Assembly: GCA_005885085.1 (NCBI GenBank)
Contig: VAXY01000119.1
Span: forward strand, 1 to 8,007
Source of the DNA: Actinomycetota bacterium
Lineage (GTDB): Bacteria; Actinomycetota; Thermoleophilia; Gaiellales; Gaiellaceae
Length of the DNA: 8,007 nt
Direction: 5' to 3'
Shown here: in pieces, positions 1 to 7,493 of the stretch
Layout: every line of letters starts with the position of its first letter
How positions within the stretch are numbered: the first letter of the stretch is position 1
Position numbers and translations under genes: made by a program
Notes under the pieces: generated by a model
Told to the model about the DNA's origin: nothing
Seen by the model: only the letters and a program-made list of their open reading frames with translations
The model's database searches: none

Positions 1-628
1 GCGACCCTTCGTACTGGAGGATTTCCTCGAGGTGCGGTCCGCCGGTGCATACCGGGCACGGGTAGGGATGGCCGGCGGGGCAGCGATACGTGTACGGGTC
101 GAGCATCCGCACGACCCCGGGGATGCCGGGCTCCGCCGCCCAGCGGCGCGGGTCGCCGGTGAGCGTGATCGCGCCGCCGGTAGCGCCGTGATACGACCGG
201 TAGCGCGCAACGACCTTGTGCCGGCCCGTGTACCAGCGTGCCAGCTTGATCGCGTTCTCGTTCGCTTCCGCGCCGCCGTTCGTGAAGAACGACATGCGCA
301 GGTCGCCGGGCGTGACCTCCGCGAGCATGCGTGCCAACGTCGAGCGCGGCTCGGTCGCCATCGGCGGCCCGATCGTGCAGAGCTTCTCGGCCTGCTCCTT
401 GATCGCGGCGACGACCTTCGGATGCTGGTGGCCGATCGAGACGTTGACGAGCTGCGAGGCGAAGTCGAGGTAGCGCTTGCCCTCGAAGTCCCAGAAGTGG
501 CGGCCCTCGGCGCCGGCGACGGGCAGCGGCTCGAGCGCGTTCTGCACCGACCACGAGTGGAGGACGTAGCGCTTCGCGTCGTCGACGACCTGCCGGCCGA
601 GCTCGGTGTTCGATTCGAGCGTCGCCAC
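1..628 (-). CDS. Class III (omega-amino acid) aminotransferase, N-terminal part, probable beta-alanine:pyruvate type
   Basis: A PLP-dependent fold-type I class III aminotransferase, cut by the left edge so that only the first 209 residues are present; the Schiff-base lysine lies outside. Visible family motifs are GRHFWDFEGKRYLDF (42-56), the PLP-phosphate loop TNGGAEANENAIKLAR (116-131) and the cofactor-stacking SYHGAT (145-150). Residues 183-194 form a Cys/His cluster (C183, H187, C191, C194) that I recall from some relatives. GTG at 626-628 is chosen as start: it lies 9 bases after the stop of the upstream secreted-protein gene, with no clear ribosome binding site, so translational coupling is likely. 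Known substrates in this family are beta-alanine, taurine, 4-aminobutyrate and 3-aminoisobutyrate, usually with pyruvate as acceptor. The divergent semialdehyde dehydrogenase and the dihydropyrimidinase in the window favour beta-alanine to malonate semialdehyde, but the substrate is inferred from context only. Confidence 0.9.
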   Translation of the reverse strand, partial: MATLESNTELGRQVVDDAKRYVLHSWSVQNALEPLPVAGAEGRHFWDFEGKRYLDFASQLVNVSIGHQHPKVVAAIKEQAEKLCTIGPPMATEPRSTLARMLAEVTPGDLRMSFFTNGGAEANENAIKLARWYTGRHKVVARYRSYHGATGGAITLTGDPRRWAAEPGIPGVVRMLDPYTYRCPAGHPYPCPVCTGGPHLEEILQYEGS

Positions 629-637
629 GGTGGGAGC

Positions 638-1210
638 TTACGGGAAGGCCGAGGGGATGTGGCCCGGGGGACGGCCGATCACGATCGCGATCTCCCGCTT
701 GTCCTTGAGCTCGATCGAGCGCGGGTCGCCGGCGTAGCGGTCGCCGTCGACGTAGACGGAGATCCTGTTTGCCGGCTTGCAGAAGCCGGCCACGCACTTG
801 CGGTTCAGCCGGACGTTCCATTCCGTGAAGAATTGGCCGAGCCGGTTGAACTGGTGCTTCTTCGCCTCGGTGTGGAGCACGCCGTCGTCGAAGTGGGTGT
901 GGAGCGGCGAGATGCAGGCCTTCGCACACGGCGGGTCGATGCCGCCGTACCCGATCGTGCCGTCGGGCAGCTGGTATTTCCTGACCGCCGGCGCATGCGT
1001 GTCGATCCCGATCCCGGCCGGTATTCGAACCTTCCTGCCCTTGACGAAGACGTCGAGGTGCGAATGCACGTGAAGGAAGACGAACTCGTGCGTCTCGGGC
1101 GTCAGACCGGCTTGGCGCGTGAGCGCCATCGGGTTCGGCGGAGGAGACCACGATGGGGCGCCGCCCGCCCCGAGGGCGCCGGCGACGAGCAGAACGGCCA
1201 GGCGGATCAT
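638..1210 (-). CDS. Secreted His/Cys-rich conserved protein of unknown function
   Basis: I do not recognise a named family, although I recall similar uncharacterised secreted proteins in Actinobacteria and Thaumarchaeota. The product has 190 residues with an N-terminal signal peptide (MIR then a hydrophobic run to about residue 18, no lipobox). The mature part carries HVHSH (47-51), HTHFDDGVLH (104-113), two Cys pairs (C95/C99 and C139/C144) and a final beta-rich segment SVYVDGDRY...EIAIVIG. The His clusters could bind a metal and the Cys pairs could form disulfides outside the cell; both are inference. I chose the ATG at 1208-1210 because the signal peptide begins there and a -10-like TACGGT ends 7 bases upstream. 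An ATG at 1226-1228, with AGGG upstream, would add six residues (MHTVGR). The gene is co-directional with the aminotransferase 9 bases downstream, an odd partner for a cytoplasmic catabolic enzyme. Confidence 0.8.
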   Translation of the reverse strand: MIRLAVLLVAGALGAGGAPSWSPPPNPMALTRQAGLTPETHEFVFLHVHSHLDVFVKGRKVRIPAGIGIDTHAPAVRKYQLPDGTIGYGGIDPPCAKACISPLHTHFDDGVLHTEAKKHQFNRLGQFFTEWNVRLNRKCVAGFCKPANRISVYVDGDRYAGDPRSIELKDKREIAIVIGRPPGHIPSAFP

Positions 1211-1217
1211 CCGGCCA

Positions 1218-1236
1218 ACCGTATGCACGGTACCCT
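1218..1236. promoter_or_regulatory. Divergent promoter region with a 14-bp dyad between the secreted-protein gene and mmsA
   Basis: ACCGTATGCACGGT at 1218-1231 is an inverted repeat with 5-bp arms (ACCGT/ACGGT) around ATGC. On the minus strand TACGGT (1223 to 1218) fits a TAnnnT -10 element 7 bases before the ATG at 1210, suggesting a leaderless transcript. On the plus strand TACCCT (1231-1236) fits a -10 element for mmsA, leaving a short leader holding the ribosome binding site. No convincing -35 hexamers are seen. The dyad could be an operator shared by both genes or simply the two -10-like sequences; only the sequence symmetry is directly visible. Confidence 0.35.
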
Positions 1237-1250
1237 GCGGCTGTCACGCG

Positions 1251-1256
1251 AGGAGG
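1251..1256 (+). promoter_or_regulatory. Ribosome binding site deciding the mmsA start
   Basis: A perfect AGGAGG lies 5 bases before the ATG at 1262-1264. It fixes the start even though the reading frame stays open far upstream, across the antisense strand of the neighbouring gene. Confidence 0.85.
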
Positions 1257-1261
1257 ATGAG

Positions 1262-2787
<1,526 letters not shown>

Positions 2788-2791
<4 letters not shown>

Positions 2792-4101
2792 CCCGAACTG
2801 CCGGGGTCAGACCCCAAGGGGTCTGACCCCGAAGGGGTCTGACCCCAGCCGTTGGCAAACGTCACTTCCTCGCCCAGCAGTGTCGTTTGAGGCGGCCTCG
2901 TCTCCGCGATCACGCGGCCGTGGCGGATCACCCAGCGGCGCACCGGCTTCAGGCGCATCACCTCCAGCGGCGACGGGGCGTCGAAGATCACGAGGTCGGC
3001 CGGCTTGCCCTCCTCGATGCCATAGTCGTCCTCGACCCCGAGCGTGCGCGCGCCATGGGTCGTTGCGCACTCGAGCATCTGCGGGATCTCGTCGAGGCCC
3101 GACATGTAGGTGAAGTGGAGCGCGAGTGACGCCGCGTCGACCAGGTCGGCCTTCCCGAGCAGGTACCAGGGATCGACGATCACGTCGTTTCCGAGCGACA
3201 CGTTCACGCCCTCCGCGAGCAGCTCCTTCAGCTGCGCGAAGCCGCGCCGCTTCGGATACGGATCGAGCCGTCCCTGAATCAGCGAGTTCGCGTACGGATT
3301 GACGACCACGTTGATCCCCGCCCGCTTGAGGAAGCCGCGCAGCTTCGAGGAGTAATACGGCTCGTACGAGCCCATCGCCGTGCAGTGGCTCGCAGTCACG
3401 CGGCCGCCGAGCCCGTGCTGCACCGTGTTGTCGGCCATCACCTCGAGAAACCGAGAGCTCGGATCGTCCGTCTCGTCGCAGTGGACGTCGATGCGCCGCC
3501 CGTATTGCTTCGCCAGGTCGAACACGCGGTGCACCTCCCGGTGGCCGAGCTCCATCGTCGGTTCGTAGTGCGGGATGCCGCCGACGCAGTCCGCGCCGAG
3601 CCGTACGGCGTTCTCGAACAGCTCCTCGTTCGCGGGGTGCGAATAGATCCCGTCCTGCGGGAAGGCCGTCACCTGGATCGTGACGAGGTCGGCCAGCTCG
3701 TCGCGCACGCGCAGCAGCCCGCGGAGCGGCGCCTCGTTCTTCGCCGACACGTCCGCGTGGGCGCGGATGTAGAGCGTGCCCTGCGCCGCCGACCAGCGGA
3801 CGATCTCGCTCGCCCGCTCGAAGACGTCGTCGGCCGTGAGGCTCTCCTTCAGCTCGCCCCAGACGTGAATGCCCTCGATCAGCGTCCCCGACTGGTTGTA
3901 GCGCGGCCTGCCGGCGGTGAGCGAGGAGTCCAGATGCAGGTGGCAGTCCACGAGTGGGGGCGTCGCAAGCCGGCCTTCGGCGTCCAGCGTCCGGGCGGCG
4001 TCGACGTCGAGCTCCGGGCCGATCCGTACGAACCGGCCGTCCTCGGCGGCGAGGTCGACCAGACGTTCGCCCAGCCGTACATTTCGAACGAGGAGGTCCA
4101 C
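2788..4101 (-). CDS. Cytosine deaminase (CodA) family amidohydrolase with repeat-encoded C-terminal tail
   Basis: A metal-dependent amidohydrolase that matches E. coli cytosine deaminase closely, with a constant 7-residue offset at every key position I could recall. Metal ligands are H54, H56 (HLHLD), H207, H239 (TASHC) and D306; catalytic E210 (HCDE), substrate-contacting F147 and Q149 (AFPQD), and W312 (DPW) are all present. The exception is CodA Asp314, which is Val307 here (GNDVIVDPW against GHDDVFDPW), so the true substrate may be a cytosine analogue or another amino-heterocycle. CodA makes uracil and ammonia from cytosine in the cytoplasm. GTG at 4101 is chosen because it precedes DLLVRNVRLG, the usual family beginning; GTG at 4152 would overlap the divergent gene. 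Residues 419-433 are read from palindromic repeat DNA, so the tail is probably foreign to the fold. The 17-base gap to the divergent ureohydrolase holds a symmetric promoter candidate. Confidence 0.88.
2793..2853 (-). repeat. Composite palindromic repeat element, left copy (three 13-bp units)
   Basis: Three perfect 13-bp palindromes lie in tandem: GGGGTCAGACCCC (2803-2815), AA, GGGGTCTGACCCC (2818-2830), GAA, GGGGTCTGACCCC (2834-2846). Units 1 and 2 also pair with each other as one long near-perfect hairpin. The outer flank CCGAACTG (2793-2800) and inner flank AGCCGTT (2847-2853) match the flanks of the other copy near 7447-7491, which is in inverted orientation. The element lies inside the 3' end of the CodA-like gene and just past the mmsA stop, so its hairpin could terminate or protect either transcript. 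No T-run follows on either strand. Confidence 0.9.
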
Positions 4102-4106
4102 CGCGC

Positions 4107-4113
4107 TACCGTA
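4107..4113. promoter_or_regulatory. Candidate symmetric bidirectional leaderless promoter
   Basis: TACCGTA holds a TAnnnT -10 match on both strands: TACCGT (4107-4112, plus) and TACGGT (4113 to 4108, minus). Each is separated by exactly 6 bases from a GTG start, at 4119 on plus and 4101 on minus. With only 17 bases between the two start codons there is no room for untranslated leaders, and neither start has a Shine-Dalgarno sequence directly before it. The expected start points would fall on the GTG codons, 18 bases apart. The -35 regions are poor (about 3 of 6 matches at 17-18 spacing) and would lie inside the opposite gene. Confidence 0.5.
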
Positions 4114-4118
4114 AACCG

Positions 4119-5066
4119 GTGACGGGACCTCCGTACAGGCCGCTCGACGCACAGGTCATCCCTCGCTTCGCCGGAATCCGGACGTTCATGCGGGCGCCGC
4201 ACGTCACCGCCCTGACCGGTGTCGACGCCGCCGTCTCCGGGATTCCGTTCGACACCGCGACCACCTACCGAGCCGGCCCCCGCTTCGGGCCCGAGGCGAT
4301 CCGCTCAGCCTCCGCGCTGATCCGGCCGTACCACCCCGTGCACGAGGTCAACGTCGTCGAGTCACTCTCGATCGTCGACTACGGCGATCTGCCGGTGTCG
4401 CCCGGCGACACGGAGCGCACCTACCGCCAGGTCGAGGAGGCGCTCGCACCGATCGTCGACGCGGGGATCTTCCCGGCGGCGATGGGCGGCGACCACTCGA
4501 TCACGCTCGCCGAGCTGCGGGTGCTCGCCACGAAACACGGGCCGCTCGCGCTCGTGCAGCTCGACGCCCACGCGGACACGTGGGACGAGTACTTCGGCCA
4601 GCGCTACTTCCACGGGACCACGTTCAAGCGGGCGGCGGAGGAGGGCCTCGTCGAACCCGCCGCCTCCGTGCAGGCAGGCATGCGCGGGTCGGTCTACGCG
4701 GCGGGCGACCTGCAAGGGGCGCGCGAGCTCGGCTTCACCGTGCTGACGAGCGACGAGCTCCGCGCTCTGACGCCGGAGCAGTACGCCGCGGCCGTACGCG
4801 AGAAGGTGGGGGAGCGACCGGTCTTCGTCTCCTTCGACGTCGACTTCCTCGACCCGGCGTTTGCGCCCGGAACCGGCACACCGGAGATCGCGGGCTTCTC
4901 CACGACCGAAGCCATCGCGTTCCTGCGCGCGCTGCGCGGGATCGAGCTCGTCGGCTGCGACGTCGTCGAGGTCTCGCCGTCGTACGACGGCCCCGGCCAG
5001 CAGACGGCGCTCGCGGCCGCGAACGTGCTCTGGGAGCTGCTCGCGCTGCGCGCGCTCGCCAGATGA
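4119..5066 (+). CDS. Agmatinase-family ureohydrolase (agmatinase or guanidino-acid hydrolase)
   Basis: A ureohydrolase of 315 residues, the normal family length. All six dinuclear-metal ligands are present at the E. coli SpeB-like positions H126 (GGDHS), D149, H151 and D153 (LDAHAD), then D240 and D242 (SFDVD). The family segments DTWDEYFGQRYFHGTTF and FLDPAFAPGTGTPE are intact. Members cleave a guanidino group to urea plus an amine: agmatine to putrescine, 4-guanidinobutyrate to GABA, or 3-guanidinopropionate to beta-alanine. Context favours a guanidino acid, because beta-alanine or GABA could pass to the aminotransferase, but the sequence alone does not settle it. GTG at 4119 keeps the conserved PRFAGIRTFMR (15-25); the ATG at 4188 would cut it away. 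The gene overlaps the next one by ATGA, so they form one translationally coupled unit. Confidence 0.9.
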   Translation: MTGPPYRPLDAQVIPRFAGIRTFMRAPHVTALTGVDAAVSGIPFDTATTYRAGPRFGPEAIRSASALIRPYHPVHEVNVVESLSIVDYGDLPVSPGDTERTYRQVEEALAPIVDAGIFPAAMGGDHSITLAELRVLATKHGPLALVQLDAHADTWDEYFGQRYFHGTTFKRAAEEGLVEPAASVQAGMRGSVYAAGDLQGARELGFTVLTSDELRALTPEQYAAAVREKVGERPVFVSFDVDFLDPAFAPGTGTPEIAGFSTTEAIAFLRALRGIELVGCDVVEVSPSYDGPGQQTALAAANVLWELLALRALAR

Positions 5067-5905
5067 TCCAGGCGATCCTCTCCTTCGACGTCGACGCCGA
5101 GACGCCGATCCTCGTGGAGGGGCGCCGCTACGCAGACAACGCCGGCGTGATGTCGCACCAGGCCTACGGGCCGCTCGTCGGGGTGCCGCGCATCGTCGAG
5201 CTGCTGGCCGCATATGAGCTGCCCGCGACCTTCTTCGTCCCCGGCTTGACCGCCGAGCGCTACCCGCAGACCGTGGAACGGATCCTCGAGGCCGGCCATG
5301 AGATCGGCCACCACTCGTACGCGCACTTCAGCCCGTTCGACCAGGATGAGGCGGCGGAGCGCGCCGACTTCGAGCGCGCCCTCGCGGCGCTCGACCGCTT
5401 CGGCGTCGAGCCCGAAGGCTTCCGCTGCCCGAGCTGGGAGCCCACGTGGCACACCCCGGCGCTCGTCGCCGAGTACGGCCTCGCCTACGACTCGAGCCTG
5501 ATGGACTCGGACCGGCCCTACCTGCTCGAGACCTCGGCCGGCGAGCTCGTCGAGCTGCCCGTGCACTGGAGCCTCGACGACTGGGAGCAGTACGCGTACC
5601 TGCCGCGGCCACCGTTCAAGAGCCCGATCGAGTCGCCGCAAAAAGTGCTCGACCTCTGGACGAGCGAGCTCGACGCGATGCGGCGCTACGGCTGCCTGTT
5701 CGTGCTGACGTGCCACCCGTTTCTGTCCGGACGGCCACACCGTGTCGAAATCCTGCGCAGCCTGGTCGAGCACGCGCTCGACACGAAGGACGTCGAGTTC
5801 GTGGACGGGCGCGAGGCGGCGCGCCGCGCGCGTGCCGACGACGGGCTCCAGCGGCGCCGCCTGGAGCCCGTCGTCGTCGACGAGCAGGTCTATCCCGACT
5901 ACTAG
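5063..5905 (+). CDS. Polysaccharide-deacetylase-family hydrolase, PgdA/PuuE-like
   Basis: A NodB-homology carbohydrate-esterase-4 fold protein of 280 residues, without signal peptide or membrane segment, so cytoplasmic. The catalytic and metal residues are visible: D9 and D11 in SFDVDAE, and H84 and H88 in HSYAH. Later motifs are RCPSWEP, the family-typical VELPVHWSLDDW and LTCHPFLSGRP. The overall pattern follows Helicobacter PgdA and the cofactor-independent allantoinase PuuE rather than secreted chitin deacetylases. With no export signal and with C-N catabolic neighbours, the likely substrate is a small amide, ureide or cyclic imide rather than a glycan; I recall some bacterial cyclic-imide hydrolases being placed in this family, without certainty. 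The ATG lies inside the ureohydrolase stop (ATGA), implying coupled expression and perhaps a joint pathway. The TAG stop shares CTAG with the convergent permease gene. Confidence 0.85.
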   Translation: MIQAILSFDVDAETPILVEGRRYADNAGVMSHQAYGPLVGVPRIVELLAAYELPATFFVPGLTAERYPQTVERILEAGHEIGHHSYAHFSPFDQDEAAERADFERALAALDRFGVEPEGFRCPSWEPTWHTPALVAEYGLAYDSSLMDSDRPYLLETSAGELVELPVHWSLDDWEQYAYLPRPPFKSPIESPQKVLDLWTSELDAMRRYGCLFVLTCHPFLSGRPHRVEILRSLVEHALDTKDVEFVDGREAARRARADDGLQRRRLEPVVVDEQVYPDY

Positions 5906-7383
5906 ATCGCGGGGGCGGGCCGCACCTCTCCCGAAGGTGCCTCGCCCGCTTCGCTGGCGACGTCCACGACCGCGCCGGGCGGCACGCTCGTCTCGAGCGC
6001 AGGCCGGCTGAACGCGAGGATCCGCTTGATGTTCGGCGACTCCTGCACCGCGGCGACGATCGCGATGTACAGCGCCCCCGCGAGCACCCAGCACTCGAGC
6101 GGCACCGGCCCCCAGTTCCGGGCGGTGTCGTACCCGAGGGTGCCGGGGAGGATCGCGCTCGCGATCGCCCCGTACGCAACGGCGACGAGGAGCGAGACGA
6201 CCGCGGGGATGTTGATCACGCCTGCTTCCTGCCACGACGGCACCTGCAGCAGCGGCCGCGAGATGCGGAACATGGCGAGGAACGTCGCGACGTCGAACCA
6301 GCCGTTGACGGCCTTGTAGTTCACGATCCACGCCGCGAGCGCGCCGCCACCGGCGACCGCGACACACGTGTACACACGGCGCCAGTGCCGCCAGCCGCCG
6401 AGCAGGTTCTGCCCCGCGTTGACCGACTCGTAGTAGTTGCCGTCGTTGATCGCGAACTGGCTGACCGTCGCGATGATGAAGGCGAGCCAGAACGCCCCGA
6501 ACAGCGAGTAGTGCACGCTGAAGTTGAAGGGGTCGCCCTTGCCCGCAAGGGTCAGCATCATCCAGCCGCCCATCGTGAAGAGGATGAACCAGGCCGCGGC
6601 GAAGATGTACGTCGGCACGGGCCAGGTGAAGCGCGGACGTCCATACCGCCAGAAGTCCGGTTCGTTCCCCCACATCGAGAAGCCGATTGCGGCTCCGACT
6701 GCAACCCAGAACGGCATGTTCCCGCCGGGGGTACCACCGAGGTGGCCGCTGTCGGTGATGAATCCCTTCAGCACGAGGTAGATGCACCAGACGATCAGCA
6801 CCGGCGTCACGAGGTACCGCGCGAAGACGCTGATCCCGGTGAACCCGAACAGGTTGTTGAGGATCATCGCCGCCGCGAGGATGATCGCGATCGCCTCCAC
6901 GTGCCCCCAGCCGTAGAACCCGTGCCAGAGGTTCGCGAGCAGGCCGGCCTGGAAGCCGACCCAGCCGAGCGGGGCGATCAGCACGAACAGCGACACGATC
7001 ACGGAGCCGGCGCTGCCGAAGATCGACCGTGTCAGTAACGCGTGGGTCTGGCCTGTCCGCGAGCCGAGGTACGACCCCAGCAGCGCGTACGCCACGTAGA
7101 GGCCGTAGCCAAGCGCCGCGATCCCGACGGTGGCGGCGAGCGAGTAGCCGCCGTCGTGGATCTCGAAGCCCAGCACCATGTAGGAAAAGCCCGCCACGAA
7201 CGTCGTCCAGAGCCCCGCGAAGTGCCACATCGGGCGCCTGCGGTCGAGCGGCACGATGCCGGTGTCGCTCGTGGAGTAGTCGTGCCGGATCGAGCTCTCG
7301 AGCTCCTGTCGTTCGAACTCGAGATCGGCGCGAATGTCGTCGACGTCGGTCGCGATTTCGTGCCGTGGGCGAGGCTCGGTCAC
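5902..7383 (-). CDS. NCS1-family nucleobase/hydantoin permease
   Basis: An integral membrane transporter of 493 residues with about twelve hydrophobic segments between residues 55 and 455, a roughly 55-residue acidic N-terminal tail and a C-terminal cytoplasmic tail of about 40 residues. The NCS1 hallmark is present as GNEPDFWRYGRPR (239-251). WVGFQ (W141, Q145) fits the substrate-sandwiching Trp/Gln pair of Mhp1, and SQFAINDGNYYESVNA (308-323) fits the TM8 Asn region. The family imports cytosine, uracil, allantoin or benzyl-hydantoins by sodium or proton symport. The dihydropyrimidinase upstream and the CodA-like enzyme nearby make a pyrimidine or hydantoin ring likely; the exact ligand is not readable. 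GTG at 7383 is supported by GGGAGG 6 bases upstream, and a sigma-70-like promoter lies at 7421-7449, so it may be transcribed on its own. Confidence 0.92.
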   Translation of the reverse strand: MTEPRPRHEIATDVDDIRADLEFERQELESSIRHDYSTSDTGIVPLDRRRPMWHFAGLWTTFVAGFSYMVLGFEIHDGGYSLAATVGIAALGYGLYVAYALLGSYLGSRTGQTHALLTRSIFGSAGSVIVSLFVLIAPLGWVGFQAGLLANLWHGFYGWGHVEAIAIILAAAMILNNLFGFTGISVFARYLVTPVLIVWCIYLVLKGFITDSGHLGGTPGGNMPFWVAVGAAIGFSMWGNEPDFWRYGRPRFTWPVPTYIFAAAWFILFTMGGWMMLTLAGKGDPFNFSVHYSLFGAFWLAFIIATVSQFAINDGNYYESVNAGQNLLGGWRHWRRVYTCVAVAGGGALAAWIVNYKAVNGWFDVATFLAMFRISRPLLQVPSWQEAGVINIPAVVSLLVAVAYGAIASAILPGTLGYDTARNWGPVPLECWVLAGALYIAIVAAVQESPNIKRILAFSRPALETSVPPGAVVDVASEAGEAPSGEVRPAPAI

Positions 7384-7389
7384 TGCAAA

Positions 7390-7395
7390 CCTCCC
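7390..7395 (-). promoter_or_regulatory. Ribosome binding site of the NCS1 permease gene
   Basis: GGGAGG on the minus strand lies 6 bases before the GTG at 7381-7383. It decides this non-ATG start. Confidence 0.8.
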
Positions 7396-7420
7396 TCGTA
7401 GACCCGGATTGGTCCGGACG

Positions 7421-7449
7421 AGTGTAGGACGCCCTGCGGACTGCGTAAA
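7421..7449 (-). promoter_or_regulatory. Candidate sigma-70-type promoter for the NCS1 permease gene
   Basis: On the minus strand TTTACG (7449 to 7444, 4 of 6 matches to TTGACA) is followed after exactly 17 bases by TACACT (7426 to 7421, 4 of 6 matches to TATAAT). Transcription would start near 7414, giving a leader of about 30 bases that contains the ribosome binding site. The -35 box overlaps the inner flank of the palindromic repeat element, which separates this promoter from the end of the dihydropyrimidinase gene. Confidence 0.55.
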
Positions 7450-7491
7450 GGCTGGGGTCAGACCCCAAGGGGTCTGACCCCAGCAGTTCGG
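7447..7491 (+). repeat. Composite palindromic repeat element, right copy (two 13-bp units)
   Basis: GGGGTCAGACCCC (7454-7466), AA, GGGGTCTGACCCC (7469-7481) form two 13-bp palindromes and together one strong hairpin. The outer flank CAGTTCGG (7484-7491) is the exact complement of the outer flank of the left copy, and the inner flank AAAGGCT (7447-7453) matches the complement of the left inner flank at 6 of 7 positions. Orientation is opposite to the left copy, and one unit is missing. It lies between the dihydropyrimidinase stop and the permease promoter, where it could serve as terminator or insulator; no T-run of note follows. Confidence 0.9.
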
Positions 7492-7493
7492 TG

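Noticed and set aside
32..1261. Upstream extension of the mmsA reading frame
   Set aside because: It is antisense to the aminotransferase and secreted-protein genes; the AGGAGG before 1262 and family length set the real start.
2803..2846. Short repeats as a CRISPR array
   Set aside because: Units are 13 bp with 2-3 base linkers, so there are no spacers, and no cas gene is nearby.
4102..4152. Earlier GTG start for the CodA-like gene at 4152
   Set aside because: It would add 17 unconserved residues and overlap the divergent ureohydrolase start; the family begins at about VDLLVRN.
5446..7038. Plus-strand open frame of 530 codons opposite the permease
   Set aside because: No domain is recognisable, and the opposite strand encodes an NCS1 protein with clear membrane segments and motifs.
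4694..7468. Very long open frame on the minus strand (924 codons) across the ureohydrolase, deacetylase and permease region
   Set aside because: It is out of frame with the permease and antisense to two well-supported genes, with low-complexity Arg/Ala/Gly composition.
2793..7491. Classical transposon with terminal inverted repeats
   Set aside because: No transposase lies inside and no target-site duplication is visible next to either copy; kept only as an open possibility in the findings.
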